27,405 bases of DNA, taken from a virus. Numbering within the stretch: position 1 is the stretch's first letter; each line of letters starts with the position of its first letter. Position numbers and translations under genes: made by a program. The stretch lies in IMG/VR virus record IMGVR_UViG_3300033141_002031, positions 1-27,405 of that record; one strand, given 5' to 3'. The notes below the pieces were generated by a model. That model was not told the DNA's origin, did not search any database, and saw nothing but the letters and a program-made list of their open reading frames with translations. Shown one piece after another: positions 13,220-21,459 of this stretch.

Positions 13220-13403
13220 GGATACGAAAGTGAGGTATGCGTTCGGGCGGACGATACCGATTGCACAGTTTGAATTAGTAAGGGTGGACGTCAGTGTTGA
13301 GTCAACGTGCGAAGAAGAAGAAGAACCGTCTGAGGTTTATAATAAACTAAGACGGTTCGTTCGGAAGAGAATTGAGGAGGAGGAGGCAGAATGGCAGCAG
13401 TGA
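13212..13403 (+). CDS. Small acidic phage protein, unknown
   Basis: 63 residues from ATG 13212, chosen over ATG 13188 because gggaggga lies 3-10 bases before it and it overlaps the clamp loader stop only slightly. It has a short beta-like start (KVRYAFGRTIPIAQFELVRV), then a glutamate-rich segment and a charged helix (VYNKLRRFVRKRIEEEEAEW). Not recognised. It sits between the clamp loader and the UvsY-like gene, in a replication-recombination operon, and its end overlaps the next start. Confidence 0.65.
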   Translation: MVKDTKVRYAFGRTIPIAQFELVRVDVSVESTCEEEEEPSEVYNKLRRFVRKRIEEEEAEWQQ

Positions 13404-13876
13404 TCAAGAAAACTGACCTTGAGATCGACGAGTATAATTTGGAGCAGGAGTGGATCAATCAGTCAGCGTTGTATGGAAAGTATGCGAGGATTGCTGCTGA
13501 CGCACGACGTGAGTTGGATGAGGCCAAAGTGAGATTAGACGTAGTAAAATCCGAGGTAGATAAGGAGATCAGGGAGGATCCGGATAAGTTTGGCTTGGCA
13601 AGGGTTACTGAAGGTTCGATCAGTAATACGATTGTACGACAGTCGAAATATGGAGAGGCAAGTCAGGAAGTGATCGATGCACGGTATCAGTTGGACTTAG
13701 CGAACTCAATGACGGCTGCATTGGATCATCGGAGAGCAGCGTTAGGTAAGTTGGTTGATTTGTGGTTAGCCAGTTATTACAGTGAGCCAAGGGCAAAAAA
13801 TTCAGACAAGGAGGATGTAGAAGCAGTAGAGAGGAAGGCTACGAGACGAAAGCCCCGACAACGTAGTCGGGATTAA
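13391..13876 (+). CDS. UvsY-like recombination mediator (putative)
   Basis: 161 mainly helical residues: a coiled-coil first half (EYNLEQEWINQSALYGKYAR, ADARRELDEAKVRLD), a central VTEGSISNTIVRQSKYGEA, then a helix ending HRRAALGKLVDLWLASYY and a basic C-terminal tail. The layout resembles T4 UvsY and its relatives, which load the recombinase on SSB-covered DNA. SSB (13901) and the RecA-like protein (15282) follow directly, which is the expected company. The assignment rests on layout and context, not on a diagnostic motif. Confidence 0.55.
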   Translation: MAAVIKKTDLEIDEYNLEQEWINQSALYGKYARIAADARRELDEAKVRLDVVKSEVDKEIREDPDKFGLARVTEGSISNTIVRQSKYGEASQEVIDARYQLDLANSMTAALDHRRAALGKLVDLWLASYYSEPRAKNSDKEDVEAVERKATRRKPRQRSRD

Positions 13877-13900
13877 GTTCAAGATATCAGGAGAAACGTA

Positions 13901-15073
13901 ATGGCACGTAAAAAGAGAGTTTCGGCGAGGAAGAGGGCGGAAGGACACCAGGTAGGATTTTCGTCTAATACGTTGAACATAGACAGTGATGTCAAAATGT
14001 TCAAGGTCGATCGGGAAGGGACCCGTCGGATTGATTTGATTCCGTATGTAGTGAAAGGTGATGACAATCCAGAAGCCGAGAAAGGCGACTGGCATTTTGA
14101 GCGAACGTATTATGTCCATCGAAACATCGGACCGAATGATCAATGGTATGTGTGTCCTGCGAAGAGCGCCGGAAAGCCATGCCCGATATGCGAGTATCGA
14201 GCTCGACTGGCGAAGGATCCAGATTCTGATGAGGAAGAGATCAAGGCGTTGGCTCCAAAGGAAAGGCAGTTGTTCAACGTCATTGACGTTGAAGATCGCG
14301 AAGAAGGTATCCAGTTGTGGGATTACAGTTTTCATACTTTTGGGAAGAGGTTGGATGCTGAGGTACGGAATGCCGATCCAGATGAGGAGACTGAGTACTT
14401 TCCAGATTTGGAAGACGGATTGACGTTGAAGGTTGCTTTTGAAGAGAAGGCGATGGGAGGAGGACGAACGTTCTATAATGCCTCGGCTATCGGGTTCAAG
14501 AAACGTACGAAGAATTACGATAAGTCGATACTCGACGAAGTGTACGATCTTGATGATATGGTCAAGATTGAGTCGTATGATAAGATCAAGTCCGTTTTCC
14601 TACAGATTGACGATTCAGAGAAAGAAGAGGAAATGGCCAAGGACCCGGTCAAAGAAGAGGATTCAAAGAAGGGAAAGACAAGGAGGAGTGAGGCCAAGAA
14701 GACTGAAAGTAGCGAGACTGAATTTGAAGAAGGAACGGAAGTTGTCCATGAGGATATGGGGGTGGTGACTTTTGTCAAGTACAACCCTAGCAAGACAAAA
14801 GCTAAGGTAACAGACGACGATGATGATACGCACGTCGTTGATATTGATGAATTGAGGAACGTCCCAAACAACCCGTGCAAGGCGTGTCGGGGGTTTGGCA
14901 AGGATTCGAAGGGAGCTAAATGCCGGCCGTGCAAGGGGTCGGGTACGCAAAGTCAAGCCGGTGATGGTTCTGATGACGATGGAGGGAAGACTAGTAAGGA
15001 AGATGATGAGTGGGACGAAGGCGAGACGGATTCAGGAGATTCCAGTGTTGACGATTTTGACGATTGGGATTAG
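13901..15073 (+). CDS. Single-stranded DNA-binding protein, gp32-like
   Basis: 390 residues. HRNIGPNDQWYVC...CPIC gives His73, Cys85, Cys94 and Cys97, closely matching the zinc site spacing of T4 gp32 (His-Cys-Cys-Cys). This lies in an OB-type core that continues through QLFNVIDV, LWDYSFHTFGKRL and FYNASAIGFKKR. After residue ~240 comes a charged linker, then a small zinc motif CKACRGFG...CRPCKGSG like that of DnaJ, and a highly acidic tail ending DDFDDWD, the usual docking tail for partner proteins. Ribosome binding site caggag. The extra DnaJ-like zinc motif is unusual in an SSB. Confidence 0.88.
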   Translation: MARKKRVSARKRAEGHQVGFSSNTLNIDSDVKMFKVDREGTRRIDLIPYVVKGDDNPEAEKGDWHFERTYYVHRNIGPNDQWYVCPAKSAGKPCPICEYRARLAKDPDSDEEEIKALAPKERQLFNVIDVEDREEGIQLWDYSFHTFGKRLDAEVRNADPDEETEYFPDLEDGLTLKVAFEEKAMGGGRTFYNASAIGFKKRTKNYDKSILDEVYDLDDMVKIESYDKIKSVFLQIDDSEKEEEMAKDPVKEEDSKKGKTRRSEAKKTESSETEFEEGTEVVHEDMGVVTFVKYNPSKTKAKVTDDDDDTHVVDIDELRNVPNNPCKACRGFGKDSKGAKCRPCKGSGTQSQAGDGSDDDGGKTSKEDDEWDEGETDSGDSSVDDFDDWD

Positions 15074-15280
15074 ATGATGTGTTTGCCAGACCCAGTCGAA
15101 CGTTTGGAAGCTTGGGAAGATGAGATGTCCCATGAGTATGTTTTTCCGGACGGAAGGTTCAAATGTTGTGGATGTGGGAAGCCAATCGAGGAGGGCAAAT
15201 GCAGGCAGGTTGGCATAGTCCCGTATCAGCTGCCCGCCTGCGAGGCTTGTTTTGTGGAGGCCTATCAGGACGAGGATTAG
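15074..15280 (+). CDS. Small zinc-motif protein, unknown
   Basis: 68 residues. FKCCGCGKPIEEGKC and ACEACF provide two cysteine pairs that could bind one zinc. It starts at the base after the SSB stop and ends just before the RecA-like gene, so it belongs to that operon. Function unknown; many phages carry such treble-clef-like small proteins. Confidence 0.7.
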   Translation: MMCLPDPVERLEAWEDEMSHEYVFPDGRFKCCGCGKPIEEGKCRQVGIVPYQLPACEACFVEAYQDED

Positions 15281-15281
15281 A

Positions 15282-16385
15282 ATGATCAAGCGAAGCGAAG
15301 AGTTGAAACGCCAGTTGCTTAGTGGAAGACGTCAAACTCCAAAAGAAGATGCATATTTGCACACCGGAAGTACGATGTTGAACTTGGCGATAACCGGAGA
15401 TGTGAGGAAAGGATTCGGAGCTGGTACGTACGTTCTTTTTGTAGGAGACACGTCATCCGGCAAGACATGGCTATCACATGCTTGTTTTGCCGAGGCGTGT
15501 CTCAGCAAGCGGTTTCAACGCCATCGGTTGATTTATGATAACTCAGAGAATGGCGCTTTAATGGATTTGGAGTTCTACTTCGGGAAGGCCGTAGTCGAAA
15601 GATTAGAAGCACCGTCGTACACCGAAGAAGGCGAGCCGATATTCTCACGGACGTTGGAGGATATGTACTACCATCTAGATGATGCAATTGAGGATGGACG
15701 TCCGTTCATTTTCGTTGAGGATAGTATCGATGCGTTGACTTCCATGCCGGAGGAGAAGAAGTTTGACGCACACAAGAGGGCAAGTCGGCGAGGCAAGTCG
15801 GGGGAGGAGAAGGGTGATTATGGAGATGGTAAGGCTAAGATTTCATCTAGGAATTTGCGGAAGGTAGTTGGTGAGTTGGAGCGGACGGATTCCATTCTGA
15901 TCATTTTGAATCAGACGCGGGATAACGTAGGCGGAGGATTGTTCGAGCCGAAGAAGACTAGGAGCGGCGGTAGGGCAATGGAGTTCTATGCCCATGTTGA
16001 GTTGTGGGCTTCGGTTGGAGGACACATTACGAAGGAGGTTAAAGGAAAGAAACGGGAGTTGGGTATTATCAGTAAGGTCAAGGTCAAGAAGAATCGGTTT
16101 ACTGGACGGATGCGGGAAGCTCAGATTCCTATATTGCATTCGTACGGGATTGATAATACGGGAAGTATGGTGGACTATCTTGTCGAGGAAGGAACCTGGA
16201 AGAGGACGAAGAACGGGATAATAAGTGTCAGCGGCATAGGACCGGAATTTACAGGACGTCGGGAGTCTGTGATCAAACGAATTGAGCAGCAAGGCATGAT
16301 TGAGGACGTCGAAGAGTTAGTGCAAGGCACGTGGAATGCTGTCGAGAAAGCTTGTGTAGTGGAAAGGGAGAGGAGGTACAAGTGA
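15282..16385 (+). CDS. RecA/UvsX-like recombinase
   Basis: About 367 residues from ATG 15282, preferred over the upstream in-frame ATG 15252, which lies inside the previous gene. Walker A GDTSSGKTWLS (55-65), Walker B PFIFVEDSIDAL, and the L1/L2 region around ILIILNQTRDNVG and TRSGGRAMEFYAHVELWA fit phage RecA-like recombinases. LIYDNSENGAL matches the acidic strand after the ATPase site. It would carry out strand exchange with the gp32-like SSB and UvsY-like mediator just upstream. Confidence 0.92.
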   Translation: MIKRSEELKRQLLSGRRQTPKEDAYLHTGSTMLNLAITGDVRKGFGAGTYVLFVGDTSSGKTWLSHACFAEACLSKRFQRHRLIYDNSENGALMDLEFYFGKAVVERLEAPSYTEEGEPIFSRTLEDMYYHLDDAIEDGRPFIFVEDSIDALTSMPEEKKFDAHKRASRRGKSGEEKGDYGDGKAKISSRNLRKVVGELERTDSILIILNQTRDNVGGGLFEPKKTRSGGRAMEFYAHVELWASVGGHITKEVKGKKRELGIISKVKVKKNRFTGRMREAQIPILHSYGIDNTGSMVDYLVEEGTWKRTKNGIISVSGIGPEFTGRRESVIKRIEQQGMIEDVEELVQGTWNAVEKACVVERERRYK

Positions 16386-17221
16386 GGACTTGGCTAGTGT
16401 TAGATGTCAGTAACTTAGCTTATCGGGCTATGTACACGACGGGAGGACTTAGTCACGGGGGAATGGCTACAGGAGTGTTGTACGGAGTGTTCAGGGATGT
16501 TATCTCGTTGCAGGAGTTGTTCTCGACGAGATATGTAGCGTTTTGTTTCGATGGAGGTTACGATGAGAGGTTGAAGGTATACCCTGAGTATAAGCAAGGC
16601 AGACGAAAAGCAAGGGAAGAGTTGAGTACGGAGGAGCAGATCGTCAGGCAGGATTTGAGAACACAGTTGAAGAACCTACGGACTGTTTACTTACCGGATG
16701 CTGGGTTTCAAAACGTGTTCTACCAGAAAGGATTTGAGGCAGATGATCTGATCGCGAGTATTTGTGTAAGACTAGTAACGAGTACAGATGATGAGGCGGT
16801 AGTTGTTAGTACGGATCAGGATTTGTGGCAGTGTTTGAACGATCGAGTTGTTGTTTGGAATCCAGTGAAGAAGAAGGTAAAAACCGCTGAGTCGTTTGTT
16901 AAGGAGTGGGGAGTTGAACCGGAACGTTGGGCATTTGTAAAAGCACTTGCTGGCTGCAAATCGGATGGGATTCCAGGCATCAAAGGAATCGGGGAGAAGA
17001 CTGCGGTTAAGTTTTTGAAGGGAGAGTTGAAGAAGGAGTCAGCGAAGGCCAAGGCGATTGCATTAGGTACTGATGTAGTAGACAGGAATTTGAAACTGAC
17101 TGTTTTGCCCATGGTGGGATCAGATTCAGTTGAGTTGAGTGAGGATGAGTTAAACAAGGAAAAGTGGGATTGGGTCATGGAGTGTTTAGGAATGGGAAGT
17201 CTTGTAGGTAAGATACGATGA
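16382..17221 (+). CDS. 5'-3' exonuclease / flap endonuclease
   Basis: 279 residues from GTG 16382, which overlaps the recombinase stop (GTGA) and has gagagga upstream; an upstream in-frame ATG at 16331 lies inside the previous gene. Features of the FEN/PolI 5'-nuclease family: WLVLDVSNLAYRAMY (first acidic site), FCFDGGYDERLKVYPEYKQG (Arg/Lys-rich helical gateway), GFEADDLIA and VVVSTDQDLWQ (metal-binding aspartates), and helix-hairpin-helix GCKSDGIPGIKGIGEKTA. Probably removes RNA primers and flaps for the PolA core, which lacks this domain. Confidence 0.95.
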   Translation: MRTWLVLDVSNLAYRAMYTTGGLSHGGMATGVLYGVFRDVISLQELFSTRYVAFCFDGGYDERLKVYPEYKQGRRKAREELSTEEQIVRQDLRTQLKNLRTVYLPDAGFQNVFYQKGFEADDLIASICVRLVTSTDDEAVVVSTDQDLWQCLNDRVVVWNPVKKKVKTAESFVKEWGVEPERWAFVKALAGCKSDGIPGIKGIGEKTAVKFLKGELKKESAKAKAIALGTDVVDRNLKLTVLPMVGSDSVELSEDELNKEKWDWVMECLGMGSLVGKIR

Positions 17222-17715
17222 AACGAATACTTGCTATTGATTTTGCCACACGGACCGGTTGGGCCTACAAGGGGGAAGGACCGGACATCCTGTCCGGCGT
17301 TTGGGACTTTACGGTGAAGAAAGACGAGTCAAGCGGGATGCGACTAGTACGATTCGAGTCGAAGTTGATGGAGATGATTCCGTTAGTGGATGTAGTGGTC
17401 TTCGAATCAGTTAGTGCTGGGCACGGACCTAGGGCCAGTTTTTCAGCAGTTAAGTTGCAGACTAAGATGCAAGCTATTATTGAGTATATAGTGGAACAGA
17501 AAGAAGGGATTGAGTATAAGGGGTACAATTTGGAAGAAATCAAGAATCATGCCGTTGGCAAAGGAAAAGGAAAAGGATCACGAGACAAGGAAGCAATGGT
17601 CAAGAGTGCCAGGAAGCGTTGGCCTGATGAGGAAATCGAAGACGATAATCAAGCTGATGCTTTGTGGTTGTTGGACTTGTCGTGGAAAGACATCAATGGC
17701 GATTCAGAATGGTAA
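17218..17715 (+). CDS. ruvC: RuvC-like Holliday junction resolvase
   Basis: 165 residues with an RNase H fold nuclease signature: ILAIDFATRTGWA (first Asp), VVVFESVSAGHG (Glu), GKGKGKGSRDKEAM loop, and IEDDNQADALWLL (paired aspartates). Cuts branched DNA from recombination-dependent replication before packaging. It overlaps the exonuclease stop by ATGA, in the recombination operon. Confidence 0.9.
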   Translation: MKRILAIDFATRTGWAYKGEGPDILSGVWDFTVKKDESSGMRLVRFESKLMEMIPLVDVVVFESVSAGHGPRASFSAVKLQTKMQAIIEYIVEQKEGIEYKGYNLEEIKNHAVGKGKGKGSRDKEAMVKSARKRWPDEEIEDDNQADALWLLDLSWKDINGDSEW

Positions 17716-17727
17716 AGGAGAATAGTC

Positions 17728-17973
17728 ATGGTGAGACGTGTGTTTAATTGCAAAGGAACAGTCAAAAGAAAGCCACAAGGATTGTTCGAAGTAGAGATAC
17801 TTGGGGGAGTTGTTGAATTGGAAAGGGAGGAATTGAAAGCCATGCTGGGTGCGGATAGTGTTCGAAAGCTTAGATTGGGACGTCGAAGAGAAGTAAAATG
17901 GTGTGTAGAGTTGATAGGTCATTTGAATAGGTGGGAGATGCAGAGTTGTGTCTTGACAGGTTCAATGAAATAG
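17728..17973 (+). CDS. Small protein, unknown
   Basis: 81 residues with a strong ribosome binding site (aaaggag before ATG 17728). The first part (VFNCKGTVKRKPQGLFEVEI) looks beta-rich, followed by EELKAMLG and a basic stretch KLRLGRRREVKW. No family recognised. Its end overlaps the next small ORF. Confidence 0.6.
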   Translation: MVRRVFNCKGTVKRKPQGLFEVEILGGVVELEREELKAMLGADSVRKLRLGRRREVKWCVELIGHLNRWEMQSCVLTGSMK

Positions 17974-18116
17974 CTAACAAAGGAATTGGCGATATGGAAG
18001 GTAGAGAGGAAGTGACGGATTGGATTGTAGAATCCGGATCGGAGTATGTGGCGATCCCAAAGGCCATGGGTGATAGGAATTCGTGTGAGGTCAAGATAAC
18101 AGGAAAGCTATTGTGA
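17931..18116 (+). CDS. Small protein, unknown, GTG start uncertain
   Basis: 61 residues from GTG 17931, overlapping the preceding gene by 43 bases; an internal ATG at 17995 is an alternative start. Its stop TGA overlaps the GTG of the Rad50-like gene, which argues that the reading frame is used. No motif recognised. Confidence 0.45.
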   Translation: MGDAELCLDRFNEIANKGIGDMEGREEVTDWIVESGSEYVAIPKAMGDRNSCEVKITGKLL

Positions 18117-19150
18117 AGTTGACAAGGATGCAGATTCGGAATTTTCAGTGTTACGAGGATCGACGGTTGCAGTTCGATCCTATGATAACTGCTATCATAG
18201 GACCGTCGGACAGTGGTAAGTCGACGATAATGAGAGCATTGAAGTGGGTAGCAACAAATCGTCCGAGGGGTAGTGGGTTTGTTAGGATGGGAAGTAAGGA
18301 GGTGACTGTTTCTGTTTGGTTGGACGATTCAAAGGTAACTAGGCACAAAGGAAAGGAGAATTCGTACGGAGTAGTAACTAATGGGCAGGAACAGAAGTGT
18401 AAGGCAATAGGGACTGATGTTCCTGAAACAGTATCGTCGGTCTTATCCATGGATGAGACGAATTTTCAAGGACAGCACGAAGCCCCGTTTTGGTTGAGTT
18501 TGACAGGAAGTGAGGTGACTCATCGGCTAAACGAAATCGTTGATTTGGAGTCTATTGATTTAGTAGTTGAGAGGTTGTCAGTTGATCATCGACAAGCACA
18601 AGTCGATGTTAGACAGTGTGAGAAGGTCGTAAGTGAACGGACAGAGGCTTTGAAGGAGTTAGACTTTGTGTCGAGTGTAGATAAGGGATTGAGGAGGCTT
18701 GAAGTTTTGTCAGATCAGTGGCAAGAAAAACAGAGGCTAGCTGGGGGTTTATCCTCCGGGATCGAATTGTGGCTATCGCTCCAAGAGAGACAAGAGCTAG
18801 CGAAAAAAGTGTGGCTAGCATCGCGGTTATTGGAGTCCAGGGCAGAATCTTATCGGGAGGTCCAGCAAAGGTGTGGACAGCTTGAGGAGTTGATAAGAAG
18901 AACTGTTGAGTTATCTGATAACTCCACTATTGAACTGCCGGATTTGGACAAGCTTGAGGGAATGGTAAAGAAGAAGCGAGGTAAGGAAAAGTCAGCGGAA
19001 CGGTTAGTTGAGTTGGTCAAGATGATGTCTCGTCGTCAAGAAGAAGTAATGAAACACAGTAAGAGGTTGGATGAGTCGGTAGAGGAATTAGGAAGATTGG
19101 AAGGGATTTGTCCGTTGTGTGGAAATGAAATCAGACATAAGGAGAGCTGA
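18113..19150 (+). CDS. Rad50/SbcC N-terminal half (ATPase lobe, coil, zinc hook)
   Basis: 345 residues from GTG 18113. MQIRNFQCYEDRRLQF and Walker A GPSDSGKSTIMRALKW (30-45) are the N-terminal ATPase lobe; MDETNFQGQHEAPFWL is the Q-loop region; about 150-330 is coiled coil; and the protein ends with ICPLCGNEI, a CxxC zinc hook at 333-336. It stops nine residues after the hook. A normal Rad50/SbcC continues with a return coil and the second ATPase lobe; here those parts are found in 20065-20322 and 20309-20908. Together with the nuclease at 19154 this should form a Mre11/Rad50-type DNA-end processing complex from split parts. Confidence 0.92.
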   Translation: MKLTRMQIRNFQCYEDRRLQFDPMITAIIGPSDSGKSTIMRALKWVATNRPRGSGFVRMGSKEVTVSVWLDDSKVTRHKGKENSYGVVTNGQEQKCKAIGTDVPETVSSVLSMDETNFQGQHEAPFWLSLTGSEVTHRLNEIVDLESIDLVVERLSVDHRQAQVDVRQCEKVVSERTEALKELDFVSSVDKGLRRLEVLSDQWQEKQRLAGGLSSGIELWLSLQERQELAKKVWLASRLLESRAESYREVQQRCGQLEELIRRTVELSDNSTIELPDLDKLEGMVKKKRGKEKSAERLVELVKMMSRRQEEVMKHSKRLDESVEELGRLEGICPLCGNEIRHKES

Positions 19151-19153
19151 GGG

Positions 19154-20065
19154 ATGGCTAGACCTTTGTGTTTGTGCTTGTCGGATGTTCATCTGCGGCA
19201 TAGTTGTCCGATTGCGAGAACGACAGAACCTAGTTGGTATGAGGCAATGGCAAGGACGTTGGATCAGGTTAGGAGGATAGTAGTTGAAAGGGAATTGCCG
19301 GTTTTGTGCGCAGGCGACGTTTTCGATAAATGGAACCCGCCACCGGAGTTGATCAATTTCGCTGTAAAGAATCTCCCAAAGATGTTGTCAATTACAGGAC
19401 AGCATGATTTACCATATCACGAGTATGAAGGATTGAATCGGACTGCATTTGCTACGCTGTCGTACTGCGGAAAGTTTTGGGGGTCTGATCATGTGACAAA
19501 TCTGTCATCTGCAGCTAAGGTTTGGTCGTTTCCGTGGGGACGAGTAGTTGAAAGGCCTTCAGCAAGGACGGATGTGAAGATAGCTTTGATACATTCGTTG
19601 GTTTGGAGGAAGGGGTATGGGTTTGTAGGAGCGCCGAGTGAAAAGCATATAGGCGGATGGAAGGAAGCACTTGAGGGGTATGACTTTGCAGTGTTTGGTG
19701 ATAATCACAAGCCGTTTACCGCAAAGGTCGGAAGGTGTCGGATTGTGAATTGCGGATGTTTGATTCCGCAAAGTATAAACGAAGCGGAGATCGATCCGAG
19801 CGTGTGGGTTTTGTATGACAATGGACATGTTGAACGGATCAAGTTGGACACGTCTAAAGATAGATGGATTGAGACAAGGACGAAAGGAGAGGAAGGGTTG
19901 AGTGAGGAGTCGGTGAGACTGCTGGAGGGGTTTGTTGAAGGTGTTGAGGGGATCACGACGGATACCTTGTCGTTCAGGACTGCTGTCGAAAGGGCGATGA
20001 GGGAATTGAATGTGAGTCAGGAAGTTAGCCGATGTGTGTATAGGGCATTAGAGGGAGTCAAGTAA
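19154..20065 (+). CDS. Mre11/SbcD-like nuclease
   Basis: 303 residues, calcineurin-type metallophosphoesterase: LSDVHLR (Asp11, His13), CAGDVFDKW (Asp55), ITGQHDLPYH (GQHD where most families have GNHD), IALIHSLVW, and VFGDNHKPF in place of the usual GHxH. The C-terminal ~80 residues (from LSEESVRLLEGFV) form a helical region that may bind the Rad50-like partner. It lies between the two Rad50 halves, which supports a joint complex. Confidence 0.9.
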   Translation: MARPLCLCLSDVHLRHSCPIARTTEPSWYEAMARTLDQVRRIVVERELPVLCAGDVFDKWNPPPELINFAVKNLPKMLSITGQHDLPYHEYEGLNRTAFATLSYCGKFWGSDHVTNLSSAAKVWSFPWGRVVERPSARTDVKIALIHSLVWRKGYGFVGAPSEKHIGGWKEALEGYDFAVFGDNHKPFTAKVGRCRIVNCGCLIPQSINEAEIDPSVWVLYDNGHVERIKLDTSKDRWIETRTKGEEGLSEESVRLLEGFVEGVEGITTDTLSFRTAVERAMRELNVSQEVSRCVYRALEGVK

Positions 20066-20322
20066 TGGACATTACTGTAGCTCAGTTCGAACAGTTAAAG
20101 AAGAAGGTGGAGTGTTTGCGGTCAGAGAGGGATAAGGCTAGTGGAGAACTGAAAGCTGTTAGAAACACAATAGCGAAGGAGTTTGGATGTAAGTCATTGA
20201 AGGAAGCCAAGGAATTGCTCGGGGAGTTGAAGAAAGAGGAAGAGGAGCTAAAGGAGGATTTGGATGAAGCTTGGGAAGAGTTTGATCAGAAGTGGGGAGA
20301 TAAGTTAGATGGATTTGATTGA
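20065..20322 (+). CDS. Coiled-coil protein in the split Rad50 cluster
   Basis: 85 residues, almost all predicted coiled coil (QFEQLKKKVECLRSERDKAS, then ELLGELKKEEEELKEDLDEA). The start overlaps the nuclease stop (TAATG), and the end overlaps the next gene. The Rad50 C-half has only a short coil, while the N-half has a long one, so this small protein could provide part of the returning arm. No enzyme motif is present. Confidence 0.7.
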   Translation: MDITVAQFEQLKKKVECLRSERDKASGELKAVRNTIAKEFGCKSLKEAKELLGELKKEEEELKEDLDEAWEEFDQKWGDKLDGFD

Positions 20323-20908
20323 GGTACGGAAGAAAACAGATGAGTTGAAGTCTATGAAATCATTGATTGTCAAGCAGTTGGAGGCTGGCAAGTTGGATCT
20401 TTCTCAAGCAAAGACGAAGGCAGAGAATGTTAGTGAGGCGAAAGACATCGTTTTGACGATTGCAGAAGGAATACAAGCTCAGGTACATAGACAGGTGGCG
20501 AATTTGGTAACTCGGTGTTTGCAGGCTGTATTTGGATCGGAATACCGATTCGACTTGATATTCGAGAAGAAGAGGGGAAGGTCGTCAGCCAGGTTTGTTT
20601 TGACGAAGGAGGGACAGGAGTACGACGATTTGTTGAATGAGGTAGGAGGAGGTGTAGTAGATGTAGTTTCGTTTGGACTGAGGCTATCATGTGTGTTGTT
20701 GGCGAGGCCTGAACGACGAAGGTTGTTAGTTCTCGACGAACCGTTCAAGAATTTACGTGGGATTGAGTACAGGCGAAGGTTGAGGAGAATGCTGAAAGAA
20801 TTGTCCGAGAGACTTGATTTCCAGTTCATTATCAATGTTGATCATCAGGCGTACCCTGAGTTTGTTCTCGGAAAGGTTATTGAGGTAGGCAGCGATGGGC
20901 AAATATAA
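20309..20908 (+). CDS. Rad50/SbcC C-terminal half (second ATPase lobe)
   Basis: 199 residues. A short helical start (1-75) leads to LLNEVGGGVVDVVSFGLRLS, the ABC signature region (LSGGE equivalent, ~108-127), Walker B LLVLDEPFKNL (139-149) and an H-loop NVDHQ (176-180). These are exactly the elements missing from the 18113 gene. There is no Walker A and no zinc hook here, so the protein needs the other half to hydrolyse ATP. Confidence 0.93.
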   Translation: MDLIEVRKKTDELKSMKSLIVKQLEAGKLDLSQAKTKAENVSEAKDIVLTIAEGIQAQVHRQVANLVTRCLQAVFGSEYRFDLIFEKKRGRSSARFVLTKEGQEYDDLLNEVGGGVVDVVSFGLRLSCVLLARPERRRLLVLDEPFKNLRGIEYRRRLRRMLKELSERLDFQFIINVDHQAYPEFVLGKVIEVGSDGQI

Positions 20909-21194
20909 AGAAGTTTCGATCACGGAGGAGGTGTTGTCCATGCCGATAGGCGAATTGGATCTTAGTACTAGAACTGTGAACATATTGGAGAAGGTTGGAA
21001 TAAATACAGTGTTGGAACTGTTCTATTCGTGTGCAGAAACGAAGGCGTGTTGTGAGTGTGTACGGCAGGAGAATTGTACTGCTAAGAGGAAATTGATTGA
21101 TCAGGTCAACGTAGGCAAAGGAATCATCGATCAGATATTCGAGGCTTTGGAGTTCGAAGGTATAATCAGAAAGGAAGATTCTAATGGAAATTGA
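20895..21194 (+). CDS. RNA polymerase alpha C-terminal-domain-like protein
   Basis: 99 residues. MPIGELDLSTRTVNILEKVG followed by INTVLEL matches the strongest motif of the bacterial RNA polymerase alpha C-terminal domain (I.eLdLS.Rt.N.L...gI.TV.eL), and IDQVNVGKGIIDQIFEALEF fits its last helices. A cysteine-rich insertion (CAETKACCECVRQENC) lies between them and may bind metal. It could bind DNA or compete with host alpha CTD. A generic helix-hairpin-helix protein is the alternative. The stop overlaps the GroES start region. Confidence 0.7.
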   Translation: MGKYKEVSITEEVLSMPIGELDLSTRTVNILEKVGINTVLELFYSCAETKACCECVRQENCTAKRKLIDQVNVGKGIIDQIFEALEFEGIIRKEDSNGN

Positions 21195-21459
21195 GAAGTA
21201 CGTATTGCCAGTAAGCGATAAAGTGTTGGTAAGACCGGAAGCCGCTGAGGAAATGTCTGAGGGAGGAATAGTCATTCCGGACCAGGCGAGGCAAATGCCA
21301 GGACGGGGCGAGGTCGTAGCTGTTGGAAGAGACACCGAAGAGGTTCGAGTTGGCGAGATTGTTTTGTATAACAAGTATGACATCAGTCTCGTAGAGATCG
21401 AAGGGGAGGAGTTTGCTATACTAGCCGAGGAGAATCTGTTGGTTAGGATAAAGAAGTAA
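21184..21459 (+). CDS. groES: GroES-like co-chaperonin
   Basis: 91 residues matching GroES/Cpn10 in length and motifs: VLPVSDKVLVRPEAAEE, mobile loop region with GGIVIPDQAR, GRGEVVAVGRDTEEVRVGE, VLYNKYDISLVEIEGEEFAI, ending NLLVRIKK. No GroEL is seen in the window. Phage co-chaperonins such as T4 gp31 replace host GroES to help fold the capsid protein, so the same is likely here. Confidence 0.93.
   Translation: MEIEKYVLPVSDKVLVRPEAAEEMSEGGIVIPDQARQMPGRGEVVAVGRDTEEVRVGEIVLYNKYDISLVEIEGEEFAILAEENLLVRIKK

Noticed and set aside
15252-15281. Upstream ATG for the RecA-like gene
   Set aside because: It lies inside the previous gene, adds residues unlike the family start, and ATG 15282 is better placed.
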